DNA of 64,000 nucleotides from Roseococcus sp. Lineage in GTDB: Bacteria > Pseudomonadota > Alphaproteobacteria > Acetobacterales > Acetobacteraceae. The stretch is from positions 1 through 64,000 of the forward strand of contig JAOAIK010000046.1 of NCBI GenBank assembly GCA_026414745.1. Reading direction: 5' to 3'. Position numbers and translations under genes: made by a program. Of the stretch, positions 28,745 to 38,318 are shown in pieces. How positions within the stretch are numbered: the first letter of the stretch is position 1; the number at the start of each line of letters is the position of its first letter. Below the pieces are notes generated by a model. The model ran no database searches, had not been told where the DNA came from, and saw nothing but the letters and a program-made list of their open reading frames with translations.

Positions 28745-30631
28745 ATGTCCGGCTACGAGGAGGCCTATGCGGCCTGGCGGAACGATCCCGAGGGCTGGTG
28801 GCTCGAGGCGTCCCGCGGCATCGAGTGGAGCCGCCCGCCGCGCCGCGCCTTCGACCCTGCCCTCGGCCTCTACGGCCGCTGGTTCCCGGACGGGAGGCTG
28901 AACACCTGCCACAACGCGCTGGACCGCCACGTGGCCGCGGGCCGGGGCGACCAGGCCGCCCTGATCCACGACAGCCCGATGACCGGCACGACGCAGCGCA
29001 TCACCTATGCCGCGCTCCGCGAGCGCGTGGCGCGCCTCGCCGGCGGCCTCGCCGCGCGCGGCATCGGCAAGGGCGACCGCGTGATCATCTACATGCCGAT
29101 GGTGCCCGAGGCGGTGATCGCCATGCTGGCCTGCGCGCGGCTCGGGGCCATCCATTCCGTCGTGTTCGGCGGCTTCGCCGCGGCCGAACTCGCCGCGCGC
29201 ATCGACGATGCGACGCCGCGGGCGGTGATCAGCGCGAGCTGCGGCCTGGAGCCGGGGCGCGTGGTGCCCTACAAGCCGCTGCTGGACGCGGCGATCGGCA
29301 TGGCCGCGCACAAGCCGGAGTTCTGCCTGATCCTGCAGCGCGAGCAGGCGCGCTGCGAGATGCTGCCCGGCCGCGACCTCGACTATGCCGCGCTGGAGGC
29401 CGCCGGCACGCCCCACGCCTGCGTCGAGCTGGCGGCGACCGATCCGCTCTACATCCTCTACACCAGCGGCACCACCGGGAAGCCCAAGGGCATCCTGCGC
29501 GACAATGGCGGGCATGCGGTGGCGCTGCACCGCTCCATGTCCATGATCTACGGCGTGGGCGCGGGCGACGTGTTCTGGGCGGCCTCGGATGTGGGCTGGG
29601 TGGTGGGCCATTCCTACATCGTCTATGCGCCGCTGCTGGCGGGCTGCACCTCCATCCTCTACGAGGGCAAGCCCGTGGGCACGCCCGATCCCGGCGCCTT
29701 CTGGCGCGTCTGCGCCCAGCACGGGGTGAAGGTGCTGTTCACCGCGCCCACCGCCATCCGCGCCATCAAGAAGGAGGATCCCGAGGCGAGCCACCTCGCG
29801 CGCCATGACCTCTCGCGGCTCGAGGCGCTGTATCTGGCCGGCGAGCGCTGCGACCCGCCCACCGCCGAATGGGCGGCGGAGAAGCTCGGCAAGCCCGTCG
29901 TGGACCACTGGTGGCAGACCGAGACGGGCTGGCCCATCACCGCGGGCTTCCGCGAGTTCGGCCTGTTCCCGCCGCGCCCCGGCTCGGGCGGCAAGCCCTC
30001 GCCCGGCTTCGCGCTGCGCGTGCTGGATGCGGAGGGCCGCGAGGTGCCGCCGGGGCGGGAGGGGGCGCTGGTCCTGGCGCTGCCGCTGCCGCCGGGCTGC
30101 GCGCCGACGCTGTGGAACGCCGATGCCCGCTACCGCGAGGCCTATCTCTCCACCTTCCCCGGCCACTACGACACCTCGGATGCCGGGATGGTGGATGCGG
30201 AGGGCTACGTCTGGGTGATGGGCCGCACCGACGACATCATCAATGTCGCGGGCCATCGCCTCTCCACCGGCGCGATGGAGGAGGTGCTGGCCAGCCATCC
30301 GGACGTGGCGGAATGCGCCGTGGTGGGGGCGGCCGATGCGCTGAAGGGCCAGGTGCCCGTGGGCCTCGTGGTGCTCAAGGCCGGCGTGGACCGCGAGGAG
30401 GCGGAGCTGGCGCGCGAGCTCGTGGCGCTGGTGCGCGAGCGCATCGGCCCCGTCGCCGCCTTCAAGGAGGCGCGGGTGGTGCCGCGCCTGCCCAAGACGC
30501 GCTCGGGCAAGATCCTGCGCGCCACCCTCCGCAGGATCGCCGACGGCCAGCCCTACAGCGTGCCGCCCACGATAGATGATCCCGCGATCCTCGAGGAGAT
30601 CGCCGCCCTGCTCGGGAGGGCCCACGCATGA
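28745..30631 (+). CDS. prpE: Propionyl-CoA synthetase (AMP-forming)
   Basis: 628 residues. ANL-family motifs: the P-loop YTSGTTGKPKGILRDNGG, WWQTETGW (A5), and the A10 lysine motif TRSGKILRATLRRI; DDIINVAGHRLSTGAMEE is the A8 hinge. The variant GILRDNGG after the P-loop and the length match PrpE rather than Acs. It activates propionate (and other short acids) to the acyl-CoA with ATP. It overlaps the following enoyl-CoA hydratase by 4 bp, suggesting a small acyl-CoA operon. The start has a strong GGGAGGGAGGG upstream. Confidence 0.9.
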   Translation: MSGYEEAYAAWRNDPEGWWLEASRGIEWSRPPRRAFDPALGLYGRWFPDGRLNTCHNALDRHVAAGRGDQAALIHDSPMTGTTQRITYAALRERVARLAGGLAARGIGKGDRVIIYMPMVPEAVIAMLACARLGAIHSVVFGGFAAAELAARIDDATPRAVISASCGLEPGRVVPYKPLLDAAIGMAAHKPEFCLILQREQARCEMLPGRDLDYAALEAAGTPHACVELAATDPLYILYTSGTTGKPKGILRDNGGHAVALHRSMSMIYGVGAGDVFWAASDVGWVVGHSYIVYAPLLAGCTSILYEGKPVGTPDPGAFWRVCAQHGVKVLFTAPTAIRAIKKEDPEASHLARHDLSRLEALYLAGERCDPPTAEWAAEKLGKPVVDHWWQTETGWPITAGFREFGLFPPRPGSGGKPSPGFALRVLDAEGREVPPGREGALVLALPLPPGCAPTLWNADARYREAYLSTFPGHYDTSDAGMVDAEGYVWVMGRTDDIINVAGHRLSTGAMEEVLASHPDVAECAVVGAADALKGQVPVGLVVLKAGVDREEAELARELVALVRERIGPVAAFKEARVVPRLPKTRSGKILRATLRRIADGQPYSVPPTIDDPAILEEIAALLGRAHA

Positions 30632-31398
30632 TCCGCAGCGAACGCCGCAACGACGGGGTGGCGCTGCTGGTGCTGGACCGGCCGGCGCAGCGCAACGCCC
30701 TCTCGCTGGCCATGCTGGAGGCGCTGGCCGAGGCGCTGCGCGCCGCCGAGGATGCGCGCTGCATCGTGCTGGCCGCCGAGGGGCCGGCCTTCAGCGCGGG
30801 CCATGACCTGCGCGAGCTCACCGCCGCGCGCGCCGGGCCCGATGGCGGGCGGGCCTTCTTCGCGCGCACCATGGCGCTGTGCAGCGCGGTGATGCGGCAG
30901 GTGGTGGAACATCCCGTGCCGGTCATCGCGGCGGTGGAGGGTGTGGCGACCGCGGCCGGCTGCCAGCTCGTCGCCTCCTGCGATCTCGCCGTGGCCTCGC
31001 CCGCCGCGCGCTTCTGCACGCCGGGGGTGGACATCGGGCTGTTCTGCTCCACCCCTGCCGTGGCGCTGGCGCGCAACATCCCGCGCAAGGCCGCGATGGA
31101 GATGCTGCTGACCGGGCGCTGGGTGGGCGCGGAGGAGGCGCGCGCCCTCGGCCTCGTCAACCGCATCGCCGCGGATGCGCGGGCCGAGGCGCTCTCGCTC
31201 GCCGCGCAGGTCGCCTCCCGCAGCGCCGTCACCATCCGCATGGGCAAGGCCGGCTTCAACGCGCAATGCGCCCTGCCCTTGCAGGCCGCCTATGATGCGG
31301 CGAGCCGGGTGATGACCGAGAACCTGCTCGCCGCCGACGCGGCCGAGGGGATCTCCGCCTTCCTCGAAAAGCGCCACCCGCACTGGCAGGATCGCTGA
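30628..31398 (+). CDS. Enoyl-CoA hydratase/isomerase (crotonase family)
   Basis: 256 residues. Crotonase fold with the oxyanion-hole segments FSAGHDLREL and GVATAAGCQLVASCDLAVAS. The first catalytic Glu position of classic hydratases (in G-GG-xE) is replaced by C-Q in AAGCQLVA, as in the ECHDC3-like branch, so hydratase activity is not assured. Residues RPAQRNALS mark the N terminus. It sits between two acyl-CoA synthetases, 4-bp and 1-bp spaced, pointing to acyl-CoA metabolism. Confidence 0.9.
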   Translation: MIRSERRNDGVALLVLDRPAQRNALSLAMLEALAEALRAAEDARCIVLAAEGPAFSAGHDLRELTAARAGPDGGRAFFARTMALCSAVMRQVVEHPVPVIAAVEGVATAAGCQLVASCDLAVASPAARFCTPGVDIGLFCSTPAVALARNIPRKAAMEMLLTGRWVGAEEARALGLVNRIAADARAEALSLAAQVASRSAVTIRMGKAGFNAQCALPLQAAYDAASRVMTENLLAADAAEGISAFLEKRHPHWQDR

Positions 31399-31399
31399 C

Positions 31400-33025
31400 A
31401 TGGCCGCTTCCGACTACGATGCCCTGCCGCGCCAGGCGGCGAACCACCAGCCGCTGACGCCGCTGCTTTTCCTCGAGCGCACGGCGCAGGTCTTCCCGGA
31501 CCATCCGGCCGTGGCCTATGGCGCCATCCGCTACGGCTACCGCGCGCTGCGCGACCGCTGCGCGCGGCTGGCGCATGCGCTCGCCAAGCTCGGCCTGGGG
31601 CGGGGGGACACGGTGGCGGTGCTGCTGCCGAACATCCCCGAGATGGTGGAATGCCATTTCGGCGTGCCCATGGCGGGCTGCGTGCTCAACACGATCAACA
31701 CGCGCCTCGATGCTGCGACCATCGCCTACATCCTCGATCACGGCGAGGCGCAGGCGCTGATCCTCGATCGCGAATGGGCGCCGCTGGTGCGCGCCGCGCT
31801 CGCGCAATGCAGCGCGCGCCCCGCCATCATCGAGGTGAACGACCGCGAGGCGCCCTCGCAGGAGACGCTGGGGGGGCAGGACTACGAGGCCTTCCTGCAG
31901 CAGGGGGATCCCTCCTTCGCCTGGCCCATGCCGGCGGATGAATGGGACGCGATCGCGCTGAACTACACCTCCGGCACGACAGGAAAGCCGAAGGGCGTGG
32001 TCTATCACCACCGCGGGGCCTATCTGCTCGCCATGGGCAACGTGCTCTCGGCCGGGATGGGGCGGCATCCGCGCTATCTCTGGACGCTGCCCATGTTCCA
32101 CTGCAACGGCTGGTGCTTCCCCTGGACCATCACCGCCATGGCGGGCACCCATGTCTGCCTGCGCGCGGTGCGGGGGCCCACCATGTGGTCGCTGATCGCG
32201 GGCGAGCGCGTGACGCACATGTGCGGCGCGCCCATCGTGATGAGCACCCTGCTGCAGACGCCCGAGAAGGAGAAGCGTCACCTCCCCGGACCCGTGACTT
32301 TCGTCGTCGCCGGCGCGCCGCCGCCCGAGGCGGTGCTGGCCGCCATGCGCCACGCGGGCTTCGAGGTGCTGCACGTCTATGGCCTGACCGAGGTCTATGG
32401 CCCCGCCGTCACCAACGAGTGGCACGCGGAGTGGGACGCGCTGCCGGCGCCCGAGCAGGCCAGGCTGATGGCGCGCCAGGGCGTGCGCTACCTGCCGCTC
32501 GAGGCGCTGGAGGTGATGGACCCCGCGACCATGACGCCGATCCCGGCCGATGGCGCGGCGATGGGCGAGGTGATGTTCCGCGGCAACGTGGTGATGAAGG
32601 GCTACCTCAAGGATCCGGAGGCGACGGAGAAGGCCTTCGCCGGTGGCTGGTTCCACTCTGGCGACCTCGCGGTGAAGCACCCGGACGGCTACATCCAGCT
32701 CCGCGACCGCTCGAAGGACATCATCATCTCGGGCGGCGAGAACATCTCCTCGATCGAGGTGGAGGACGCGCTCTACAAGCACCCCGCCGTCGCCGTCGCG
32801 GCCGTGGTGGCGCAGCCCGACGAGAAATGGGGCGAGGTGCCCTGCGCCTTCGTCGAACTCAAGCCGGGCGAGAGCGCGACGGAGGCCGAGCTCATCGCGC
32901 ACTGCCGCGGCGTGCTTGCCGGGTTCAAGGTGCCCAAGCGCGTGGTGTTCCAGGATCTGCCCAAGACCAGCACGGGCAAGATCCAGAAGCACATGCTGCG
33001 CGCGGCGGTGCGCGCCCGGGGCTGA
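31400..33025 (+). CDS. Acyl-CoA synthetase (AMP-binding, DmdB/medium-chain type)
   Basis: 541 residues. ANL motifs: P-loop YTSGTTGKPKGVVYHHRG, YGLTEVYGPA (A5), FHSGDLAVKHPDGYIQLRDR (A7), SKDIIISGGENISSIEVEDA (A8) and TSTGKIQKHMLR (A10). The sequence pattern with PMFHCNGWCFPW is typical of acyl-CoA ligases that act on medium-chain or methylmercaptopropionate-like acids (DmdB-related). Third gene of the prpE > hydratase > ligase operon. Whether DMSP is used cannot be said; dmdA/C are not in the window. Confidence 0.92.
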   Translation: MAASDYDALPRQAANHQPLTPLLFLERTAQVFPDHPAVAYGAIRYGYRALRDRCARLAHALAKLGLGRGDTVAVLLPNIPEMVECHFGVPMAGCVLNTINTRLDAATIAYILDHGEAQALILDREWAPLVRAALAQCSARPAIIEVNDREAPSQETLGGQDYEAFLQQGDPSFAWPMPADEWDAIALNYTSGTTGKPKGVVYHHRGAYLLAMGNVLSAGMGRHPRYLWTLPMFHCNGWCFPWTITAMAGTHVCLRAVRGPTMWSLIAGERVTHMCGAPIVMSTLLQTPEKEKRHLPGPVTFVVAGAPPPEAVLAAMRHAGFEVLHVYGLTEVYGPAVTNEWHAEWDALPAPEQARLMARQGVRYLPLEALEVMDPATMTPIPADGAAMGEVMFRGNVVMKGYLKDPEATEKAFAGGWFHSGDLAVKHPDGYIQLRDRSKDIIISGGENISSIEVEDALYKHPAVAVAAVVAQPDEKWGEVPCAFVELKPGESATEAELIAHCRGVLAGFKVPKRVVFQDLPKTSTGKIQKHMLRAAVRARG

Positions 33026-33835
33026 TCAGTCCGAGAGGAAGCGGAGCACCGCCGCGGCCACCGCCTCGGGCTGCTCGGAGATCAGCGAATGGGTCGCGCG
33101 CGGGATCACCTCCACCCGCGCATCGGGGATCGCGCCCGCCAGCGCCGCGACATTGGCGACGAAGGCCGGCTGGGTCTGCGCCCCCTGCAGCAGCAGGGTG
33201 GGGGCGCGGATCGCCTCCGCCTCGGCACGCGCATAGGGGGCGCGCGCCTCGTGGATCTGGCCCAGCAGCGTGCGCGCATTGGCGCGGCTGATGGCCTTCT
33301 GCGCCTCGGCCCGGCGGTCCCAGGCGCCGGGGCCGCCGGTGTGCTCGGCGATGTGGCGCAGCCCCGCCTCCTCCTCGCCCGCCGCGATCAGCCGCGCCCC
33401 TTCCGCGAAGGCGGTGGCCTGGGCATTGGCCCCGGGCGCGCCGCCGAGACTCGGGTCGCGCTCGCCGCCCGGCTCGGCGAGCACGAGGCGGCGCACGAGA
33501 TGCGGGTGCTGGTGCGCCACGCGGAAGGCGATGTGCCCGCCGCGCGAATGGCCGAGCAGATCCACCGGCCCCCGCCCGAGCGCGGCCAGGAAGGCGGCCA
33601 CATCGGCCACATGGGTGGCGATGCGGAAATCCCCGCCCTCTTCCCAGGCGCCGGGCCAGCAATGGCGCAGGCTGAGCGCCAGCACGCGCCGCCCGCCGGC
33701 CGCGAGCGGGCCCATCATGGCGGCGAAGCTGCGCTGGTCGCCCAGCGTGCCGTGCAGCAGAACCAGCACCGGCCCATCGGCCGGCCCCGCCTCGGCGAAG
33801 TGGTGTGTGAGCCCCTCGATGGTCAGGCTCGGCAT
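33026..33835 (-). CDS. Alpha/beta hydrolase
   Basis: 269 residues. The nucleophile elbow is GHSRGG (about residues 95-100), the oxyanion/N-terminal loop is LLHGTLGDQRSF, and a late His follows near IPRATHSLISEQP. The catalytic acid is likely the Asp/Glu before strand 7 (PDARVEVIP). It resembles 3-oxoadipate enol-lactonase-like and esterase proteins, but the substrate cannot be determined. Stop codons of this gene and the acyl-CoA ligase abut. Confidence 0.85.
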   Translation of the reverse strand: MPSLTIEGLTHHFAEAGPADGPVLVLLHGTLGDQRSFAAMMGPLAAGGRRVLALSLRHCWPGAWEEGGDFRIATHVADVAAFLAALGRGPVDLLGHSRGGHIAFRVAHQHPHLVRRLVLAEPGGERDPSLGGAPGANAQATAFAEGARLIAAGEEEAGLRHIAEHTGGPGAWDRRAEAQKAISRANARTLLGQIHEARAPYARAEAEAIRAPTLLLQGAQTQPAFVANVAALAGAIPDARVEVIPRATHSLISEQPEAVAAAVLRFLSD

Positions 33836-33893
33836 GCGTTTCCTCCCTGCGTCGCGCGGGTGCGATGCTGCGCCGGCGCGCGGCGCGCGTCCA

Positions 33894-36365
33894 TCAGCCC
33901 CGCGGCGCGGCGTGGCGCTTCAGCCGCTCGGCCGCCAGCAGATAGGCCCCCACCAGCACCGCCACCGCGCCGAGCAATGCTCCCGGCAGCGGCGCGAAGC
34001 CGAGCCAGTGTGCGACCGGCCCGAGGGCGAGCGCCAGCGCCAGCGCCAGCGCGCCGAGCGAGCTCGCCGCCAGCGCCGGGTGCGGCAGGGAGGCGAGGGC
34101 GGGCCCGCGCGTGCGGATGAGGAAGATCACCAGGATCTGCGTCGCCATGCTCTCGATGAACCAGGCGGTGCGGAACTCCTCCGGCGTCGCGCCGAAGCCG
34201 AGCAGCAGGATGGCGAAGGTGGCGAGGTCGAAGGCCGAGGAGAGCGGCCCCATCACCAGCGTGAAGCGCAGCACCTCGCCCATCTTCCAGGATTGCGGCG
34301 TGGCCAGCTCCGCCTCGTCCACCGAGTCGAAGGGGATGCCCGTCTCCGAGAGGTCGTAGAGCAGGTTGTTCAGCAGCACCTGCACCGGCGTCAGCGGCAG
34401 GAAGGGGATGAACAGCGAGGCCACCGCCATGGAGAGCATGTTGCCGAAGTTCGAGGAGGTGCCCATGCGCAGATACTTCATGATGTTGGCGTAGGTGCGC
34501 CGGCCCTCGGCCACGCCATCGGCCACCACGCGCAGATCCTGCTCGAGCAGGATGAGGTCCGCCGCGGCGCGGGCCACCTCGGTCGCGCCCGCCACCGACA
34601 GCCCCGCATCGGCGGCGCGGATGGCCGGCGCGTCGTTGATGCCGTCGCCGAGGAAGCCCACCGTGTGGCCGCGCGCCTGCAGCGCGCGCACCAGCCGCGC
34701 CTTCTGCTCGGGCGAGACGCGGGCGAAGAGCGTCGTGGCCTCCGCCCTGGCGGCCAGCGCGTCCTCGTCGAGGCGCGCGATCTCCTCGCCCGTCAGCAGC
34801 GCGGGCGCGCCGAGCCCCACCTCCTGCGCCAGGTGGCGCACCACCTCCGCGGCGTCGCCCGAGACGATCTTCACCGCGACCCCGAGCCGCGCGAGGCGGG
34901 CGAGGGAGGCCGCGGCGTCCGGCTTCGCGGGGTCGGAGAAGGCGAGGAAGCCCGCGAAGACGAGCCCCCCCTCGTCCTCGGCGGAGATCGCCTCCGCCCC
35001 CGGCATGGGGCGCAGCGCGACGGCGAGGCAGCGCAGCCCCGCCCCCGCCAGCGCGGCATGTTCGGCCTCGAGCGCCGCGCGGTCGAAGGCGCCGTGCAGC
35101 GCGGTGGCGCACAGCGCCAGCACCTCCTCGGCCGCGCCCTTGACGATGAGCAGCCGCCCCGGCGGCCCCTCCGCCAGCACGGCGCTGCGCCGACGCGCGA
35201 AGTCGAAGGGCAGGTCGTCGAGGCGCCGCCAGCCTTCCGGCGCCGGCGCCGCGGCCAGGATGGCGGCGTCGAGCGGGCTCGGCACGCCGCGGGCGAAGCG
35301 GGCATTCACCGCGGCGAGGGCGAGCGTCTCCGGCGCCCCGTGCTGGGATGCGAGCGCCACCCGCGCCTCGGTCAGCGTGCCTGTCTTGTCGGTGCACAGC
35401 ACCGTCATCGCGCCCAGGTCATGGATGGCGGAGAGGCGCTTCACCACCACCTGCCGCCGCGCCATGCGCTGCGCCCCGCGCGAGAGCGTGACCGTGGTGA
35501 TCATCGGCAGCAGCTCGGGCGTGAGGCCGACGGCGAGCGCGATGGCGAAGAGGAAGCTCTCGATCGCGTCGCGCCCGAAGGCGAGGTGTGCGAGCAGCAG
35601 GAACAGCACGAGGAAGGCGGTCAGCCGCAGGATCAGCAGGCCGAGCGCGTGCAGGCCGCGCTCGAAGGCAGTGGGCGGGGGCTCGGCCTCCAGCGCGGCG
35701 GCGATGGCGCCGAAACGGGTGCGCGGGCCCGTGGCGGTGACGAGCATCATCGCCTCGCCCGCCATCAGCGCGGTGCCGGCGAAGAGCGCGTCATGCGCCT
35801 GCGCGGGGGCCGTGGCGTGCGAGGGGCCGGGGCGCTTCTCGACGGGATAGGGCTCGCCCGTCAGCAGCGCCTCCTGCGCCTCGGCATGGACGGCCTGCAG
35901 CACCAGCCCGTCGGCCGGCACGAGGTCGCCGGGGCCGAGGCGCACCACGTCGCCGGGCACCAGCGCGGCGGTGGGCACCTCGCGCTCCACCCCGTCGCGC
36001 AGCGTGCGCGCGGTGAGCGCGACCGAGCCGCGCAGCGCCTCCACCGCGCGCTCGGCACGGTGCTCCTGCAGCATGTCGAGCGCGATGGAGAGGGAGAGGA
36101 TGAGCAGGATGATGGCGCAGCTCGCCCACTCGCCCGTCAGGCCGGAAAGCAGGGCGGCGGCGAGGAGGATGGCGATCAGCGGCTCGGCGAGGCGGCGCGC
36201 GAGCCGCGCGGGCCAGCGCCGCCGCGGTGAGGGGGCGGGGCTGTTGGGGCCGAAGCGGGCGAGGCGTGCGCGGGCCTCGGCCTCGCTCAGCCCCTCGGGG
36301 CTGCTGTGCAGGGCGGCGAGCGCGGCCGCGGGCCCCTCGTGCCAGAACCGCTCGGCGTCATCCAT
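33894..36365 (-). CDS. mgtA: Magnesium-translocating P-type ATPase
   Basis: 823 residues. Type III P-ATPase: phosphorylated Asp D326 in CTDKTGTLT, actuator motif LTGEPYPVEK (about 168-177), ion-binding helix LTPELLPMI (281-289), and hinge GDGINDAP in the P domain. The Mg2+ transporter subgroup is supported by the N-terminal GLSEAEARARL and C-terminal LLNNLLYDLSETGIPFDSVD. It imports Mg2+ into the cytoplasm at the expense of ATP. No long leader or M-box riboswitch precedes it; only 61 bp separate it from the upstream cytochrome gene. Confidence 0.93.
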   Translation of the reverse strand: MDDAERFWHEGPAAALAALHSSPEGLSEAEARARLARFGPNSPAPSPRRRWPARLARRLAEPLIAILLAAALLSGLTGEWASCAIILLILSLSIALDMLQEHRAERAVEALRGSVALTARTLRDGVEREVPTAALVPGDVVRLGPGDLVPADGLVLQAVHAEAQEALLTGEPYPVEKRPGPSHATAPAQAHDALFAGTALMAGEAMMLVTATGPRTRFGAIAAALEAEPPPTAFERGLHALGLLILRLTAFLVLFLLLAHLAFGRDAIESFLFAIALAVGLTPELLPMITTVTLSRGAQRMARRQVVVKRLSAIHDLGAMTVLCTDKTGTLTEARVALASQHGAPETLALAAVNARFARGVPSPLDAAILAAAPAPEGWRRLDDLPFDFARRRSAVLAEGPPGRLLIVKGAAEEVLALCATALHGAFDRAALEAEHAALAGAGLRCLAVALRPMPGAEAISAEDEGGLVFAGFLAFSDPAKPDAAASLARLARLGVAVKIVSGDAAEVVRHLAQEVGLGAPALLTGEEIARLDEDALAARAEATTLFARVSPEQKARLVRALQARGHTVGFLGDGINDAPAIRAADAGLSVAGATEVARAAADLILLEQDLRVVADGVAEGRRTYANIMKYLRMGTSSNFGNMLSMAVASLFIPFLPLTPVQVLLNNLLYDLSETGIPFDSVDEAELATPQSWKMGEVLRFTLVMGPLSSAFDLATFAILLLGFGATPEEFRTAWFIESMATQILVIFLIRTRGPALASLPHPALAASSLGALALALALALGPVAHWLGFAPLPGALLGAVAVLVGAYLLAAERLKRHAAPRG

Positions 36366-36426
36366 GGGCGCGAGAGACCACGCCGCGCCTGACGCGCGCC
36401 CTGCCGAGGCATGAACAGGCGGTGAG

Positions 36427-37014
36427 CTAGTCGCGGTGGGCGAGGTAGTGCGCGATGGCACGGATGTCGGCGTTGCTCAGGCCGTGCATCAGCCCGTTCA
36501 TCTGGGTGTCGGCCCCCACGCGCAGATTGTCTCGATACTGGGTCAGGCTATGGACGAGGTAGTCCTCGCGCTGGTGGTTGATGCGCGGCACGTTCGCGCG
36601 GCCGGCATAGTCGGTCAGGTGGCAGGCGTTGCAGTTGCGCGCGGCCGAGAGCTCCGCGCCGCGGCGGGCCAGCGCCTCGTCGCGCGGGCCCCGGTCGGGC
36701 TTGGGCGCGGAGGGCTGGGCGGCGAACCAGCCGGCGATGTCGAGGATCTGCTGGTCGGTCAGGCCCCTCACCGGCTCCGCCATGGCGGGCACCTGGCGCA
36801 GCCCCTCGCGGAAGAGGATCATCTGCAGGGCGAGGAAATCCGCCTGCTGACCGGCCAGCGAGGGGGTCAGCGGCACGGCGGAGACGCCAGCGGGCCCGTG
36901 GCAGGCGACGCATTGGCGCTCGGCGATCAGCGCCTCGGCGGCCGGGTTGGCGGCAGCGGGAAAAGAGAAGGCGGCGGCCAGGAGGGCCGCCGCCAGGACG
37001 ATGCGCGCCGCCAT
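36427..37014 (-). CDS. Dihaem c-type cytochrome (c4-like)
   Basis: 195 residues. A signal peptide (ARIVLAAALLAAAFSFPAAA) is followed by two domains of about 85 residues, each with one haem motif, CVACH and CNACH, and an axial Met candidate later in each domain (VPAMAEPV; LMHGLSN). It is periplasmic and would accept electrons. The start overlaps by 1 bp (TGATG) with the stop of the PQQ-type sugar dehydrogenase, so it is the natural electron acceptor of that enzyme, passing electrons to a terminal oxidase. Confidence 0.9.
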   Translation of the reverse strand: MAARIVLAAALLAAAFSFPAAANPAAEALIAERQCVACHGPAGVSAVPLTPSLAGQQADFLALQMILFREGLRQVPAMAEPVRGLTDQQILDIAGWFAAQPSAPKPDRGPRDEALARRGAELSAARNCNACHLTDYAGRANVPRINHQREDYLVHSLTQYRDNLRVGADTQMNGLMHGLSNADIRAIAHYLAHRD

Positions 37015-38225
37015 CACCGGCCGCGATAGGTGATGCGGTAGATCGCGCCGTTCTCCTCGTCCGAGACCAGCAGCGCGCCGTCGGGCATGGTGAGCAGCCC
37101 CGCGGGGCGGCCCAGGAAGCGCTGGTTCGCGTCGTCGCGCAGGCCGGAGAGGAACTCCTCCTGGATCAGACGGCCGCCCTCGACTTCGCGCACCACCACG
37201 ACGTTGAAGCCGGAGAGGCGCTCGCGGTTCCAGGAGCCGCGGTTGGCGATGAACAGCGCGTTGCGATAGCGCTCGGGGAAGGCGGTGCCCGTGTAGAAAT
37301 GCGTGCCGATGGGCGCGACATGCGGCCCGAGGATCAGCGCGGGCGGCGGGAACTCGCTGCACAGCCGGTCACGCGGCACGGCCGGGTCCTGGAAGCCGCC
37401 GGCGCACCAGGGGAAACCGTGGTGCTCGCCGCGACGCAGATTGACGTGCAGCGTGTCGGAGGGGTTGTCGTTGCCCGCCCAGTCGCGCCCGTGGTTGGTG
37501 AACCAGAGCTGGCCGGTGCGCGGGTGGAAGTCGAAGCCCACCGAGTTGCGCACGCCGCGCGCCTCGATGCGGCGGTCGCTGCCATCGGGGTTGAAGGAGG
37601 CGATCAGCGCGTAGCGCTCGCCATCCGTCTCGCAGATGTTGCACGGCACGCCGACGGGAACGTAGAGGCGCCCGTCGGGGCCGAACTGGATGTGCTTCCA
37701 GCCGTGGTGCACGTCCTCGGGCAGACCGAAGGCGGCGGTGAGTTCCACCGGCTGCGGGTTGGCCAGGTTCTGCTCCACATTGTCGATGCGCAGGATCCGG
37801 TTGATGGCGGCGACGTAGAGCGCGCCGTCGCGGATCGCGAGGCCGGAGGGCTGGGTCAGGCCCTGCAGGAGGATGCTCACCTGCCGCTCGGAGCCGGTGT
37901 CGCGCACGGCATAGACGCGGCCAATCACGCGGGTGCCGACGAAGATGGTGCCGCCCGGGCCGCGCACCATGACGCGCGCGCCGGGCAGGCCATGGGCCCA
38001 GAGCTCGGCCTGGAAGCCCTCGGGCAGGCGCAGCGAGGCGACGGGCACCCGCTCGGGCGGCGTCACGGTGAGGCGCGGCGGATGCGGGGCGAGGCGCGAG
38101 TTGGCCATCTCCGGTGGCCGGCCTTGCGCCCAGGCGGGCGGGGCCTGGGTCTGCTGCGCCAGGGCGAAGCCCGGCAGCAGGGCCGCCAAGGCGGCCAGTC
38201 CGAGAATGCGGCGTGACGTGATCAT
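37014..38225 (-). CDS. PQQ-dependent sugar dehydrogenase (soluble GDH/sorbosone dehydrogenase family)
   Basis: 403 residues. A signal peptide (RILGLAALAALLPGFALA) leads into a six-bladed propeller of the glucose/sorbosone dehydrogenase family: LPEGFQAELWAHGL, GLTQPSGLAIRDGALYVA, GWKHIQFGPDGRLYVP, and SVGFDFHPRTGQLWFTNHGR, which holds the likely base and PQQ-binding residues. It oxidises a sugar or other alcohol in the periplasm. Start by GGGGAGGAGACC. It lies 93 bp downstream of pqqE in the same direction and overlaps the dihaem cytochrome gene. The substrate is unknown. Confidence 0.9.
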   Translation of the reverse strand: MITSRRILGLAALAALLPGFALAQQTQAPPAWAQGRPPEMANSRLAPHPPRLTVTPPERVPVASLRLPEGFQAELWAHGLPGARVMVRGPGGTIFVGTRVIGRVYAVRDTGSERQVSILLQGLTQPSGLAIRDGALYVAAINRILRIDNVEQNLANPQPVELTAAFGLPEDVHHGWKHIQFGPDGRLYVPVGVPCNICETDGERYALIASFNPDGSDRRIEARGVRNSVGFDFHPRTGQLWFTNHGRDWAGNDNPSDTLHVNLRRGEHHGFPWCAGGFQDPAVPRDRLCSEFPPPALILGPHVAPIGTHFYTGTAFPERYRNALFIANRGSWNRERLSGFNVVVVREVEGGRLIQEEFLSGLRDDANQRFLGRPAGLLTMPDGALLVSDEENGAIYRITYRGR

Positions 38226-38318
38226 GGTCTCCTCCCCGATCCTCTCTGGGATGGTTCGCGCCATGAAAGGCCCTGAGGCGGCATCGGGCAAGATGGCGGC
38301 GGCCGCGTCACCCCCGGT

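Noticed and set aside
33270-36230. A 986-codon open frame antisense to mgtA
   Set aside because: It is the shadow of a very GC-rich gene; the mgtA frame has all P-ATPase motifs and the antisense frame has only Arg/Gly/Ala/His-rich composition.
36366-36426. Mg2+ riboswitch (M-box or mgtA leader) before the P-ATPase
   Set aside because: Only 61 bp lie upstream and no leader-peptide or M-box-like pairing is seen.
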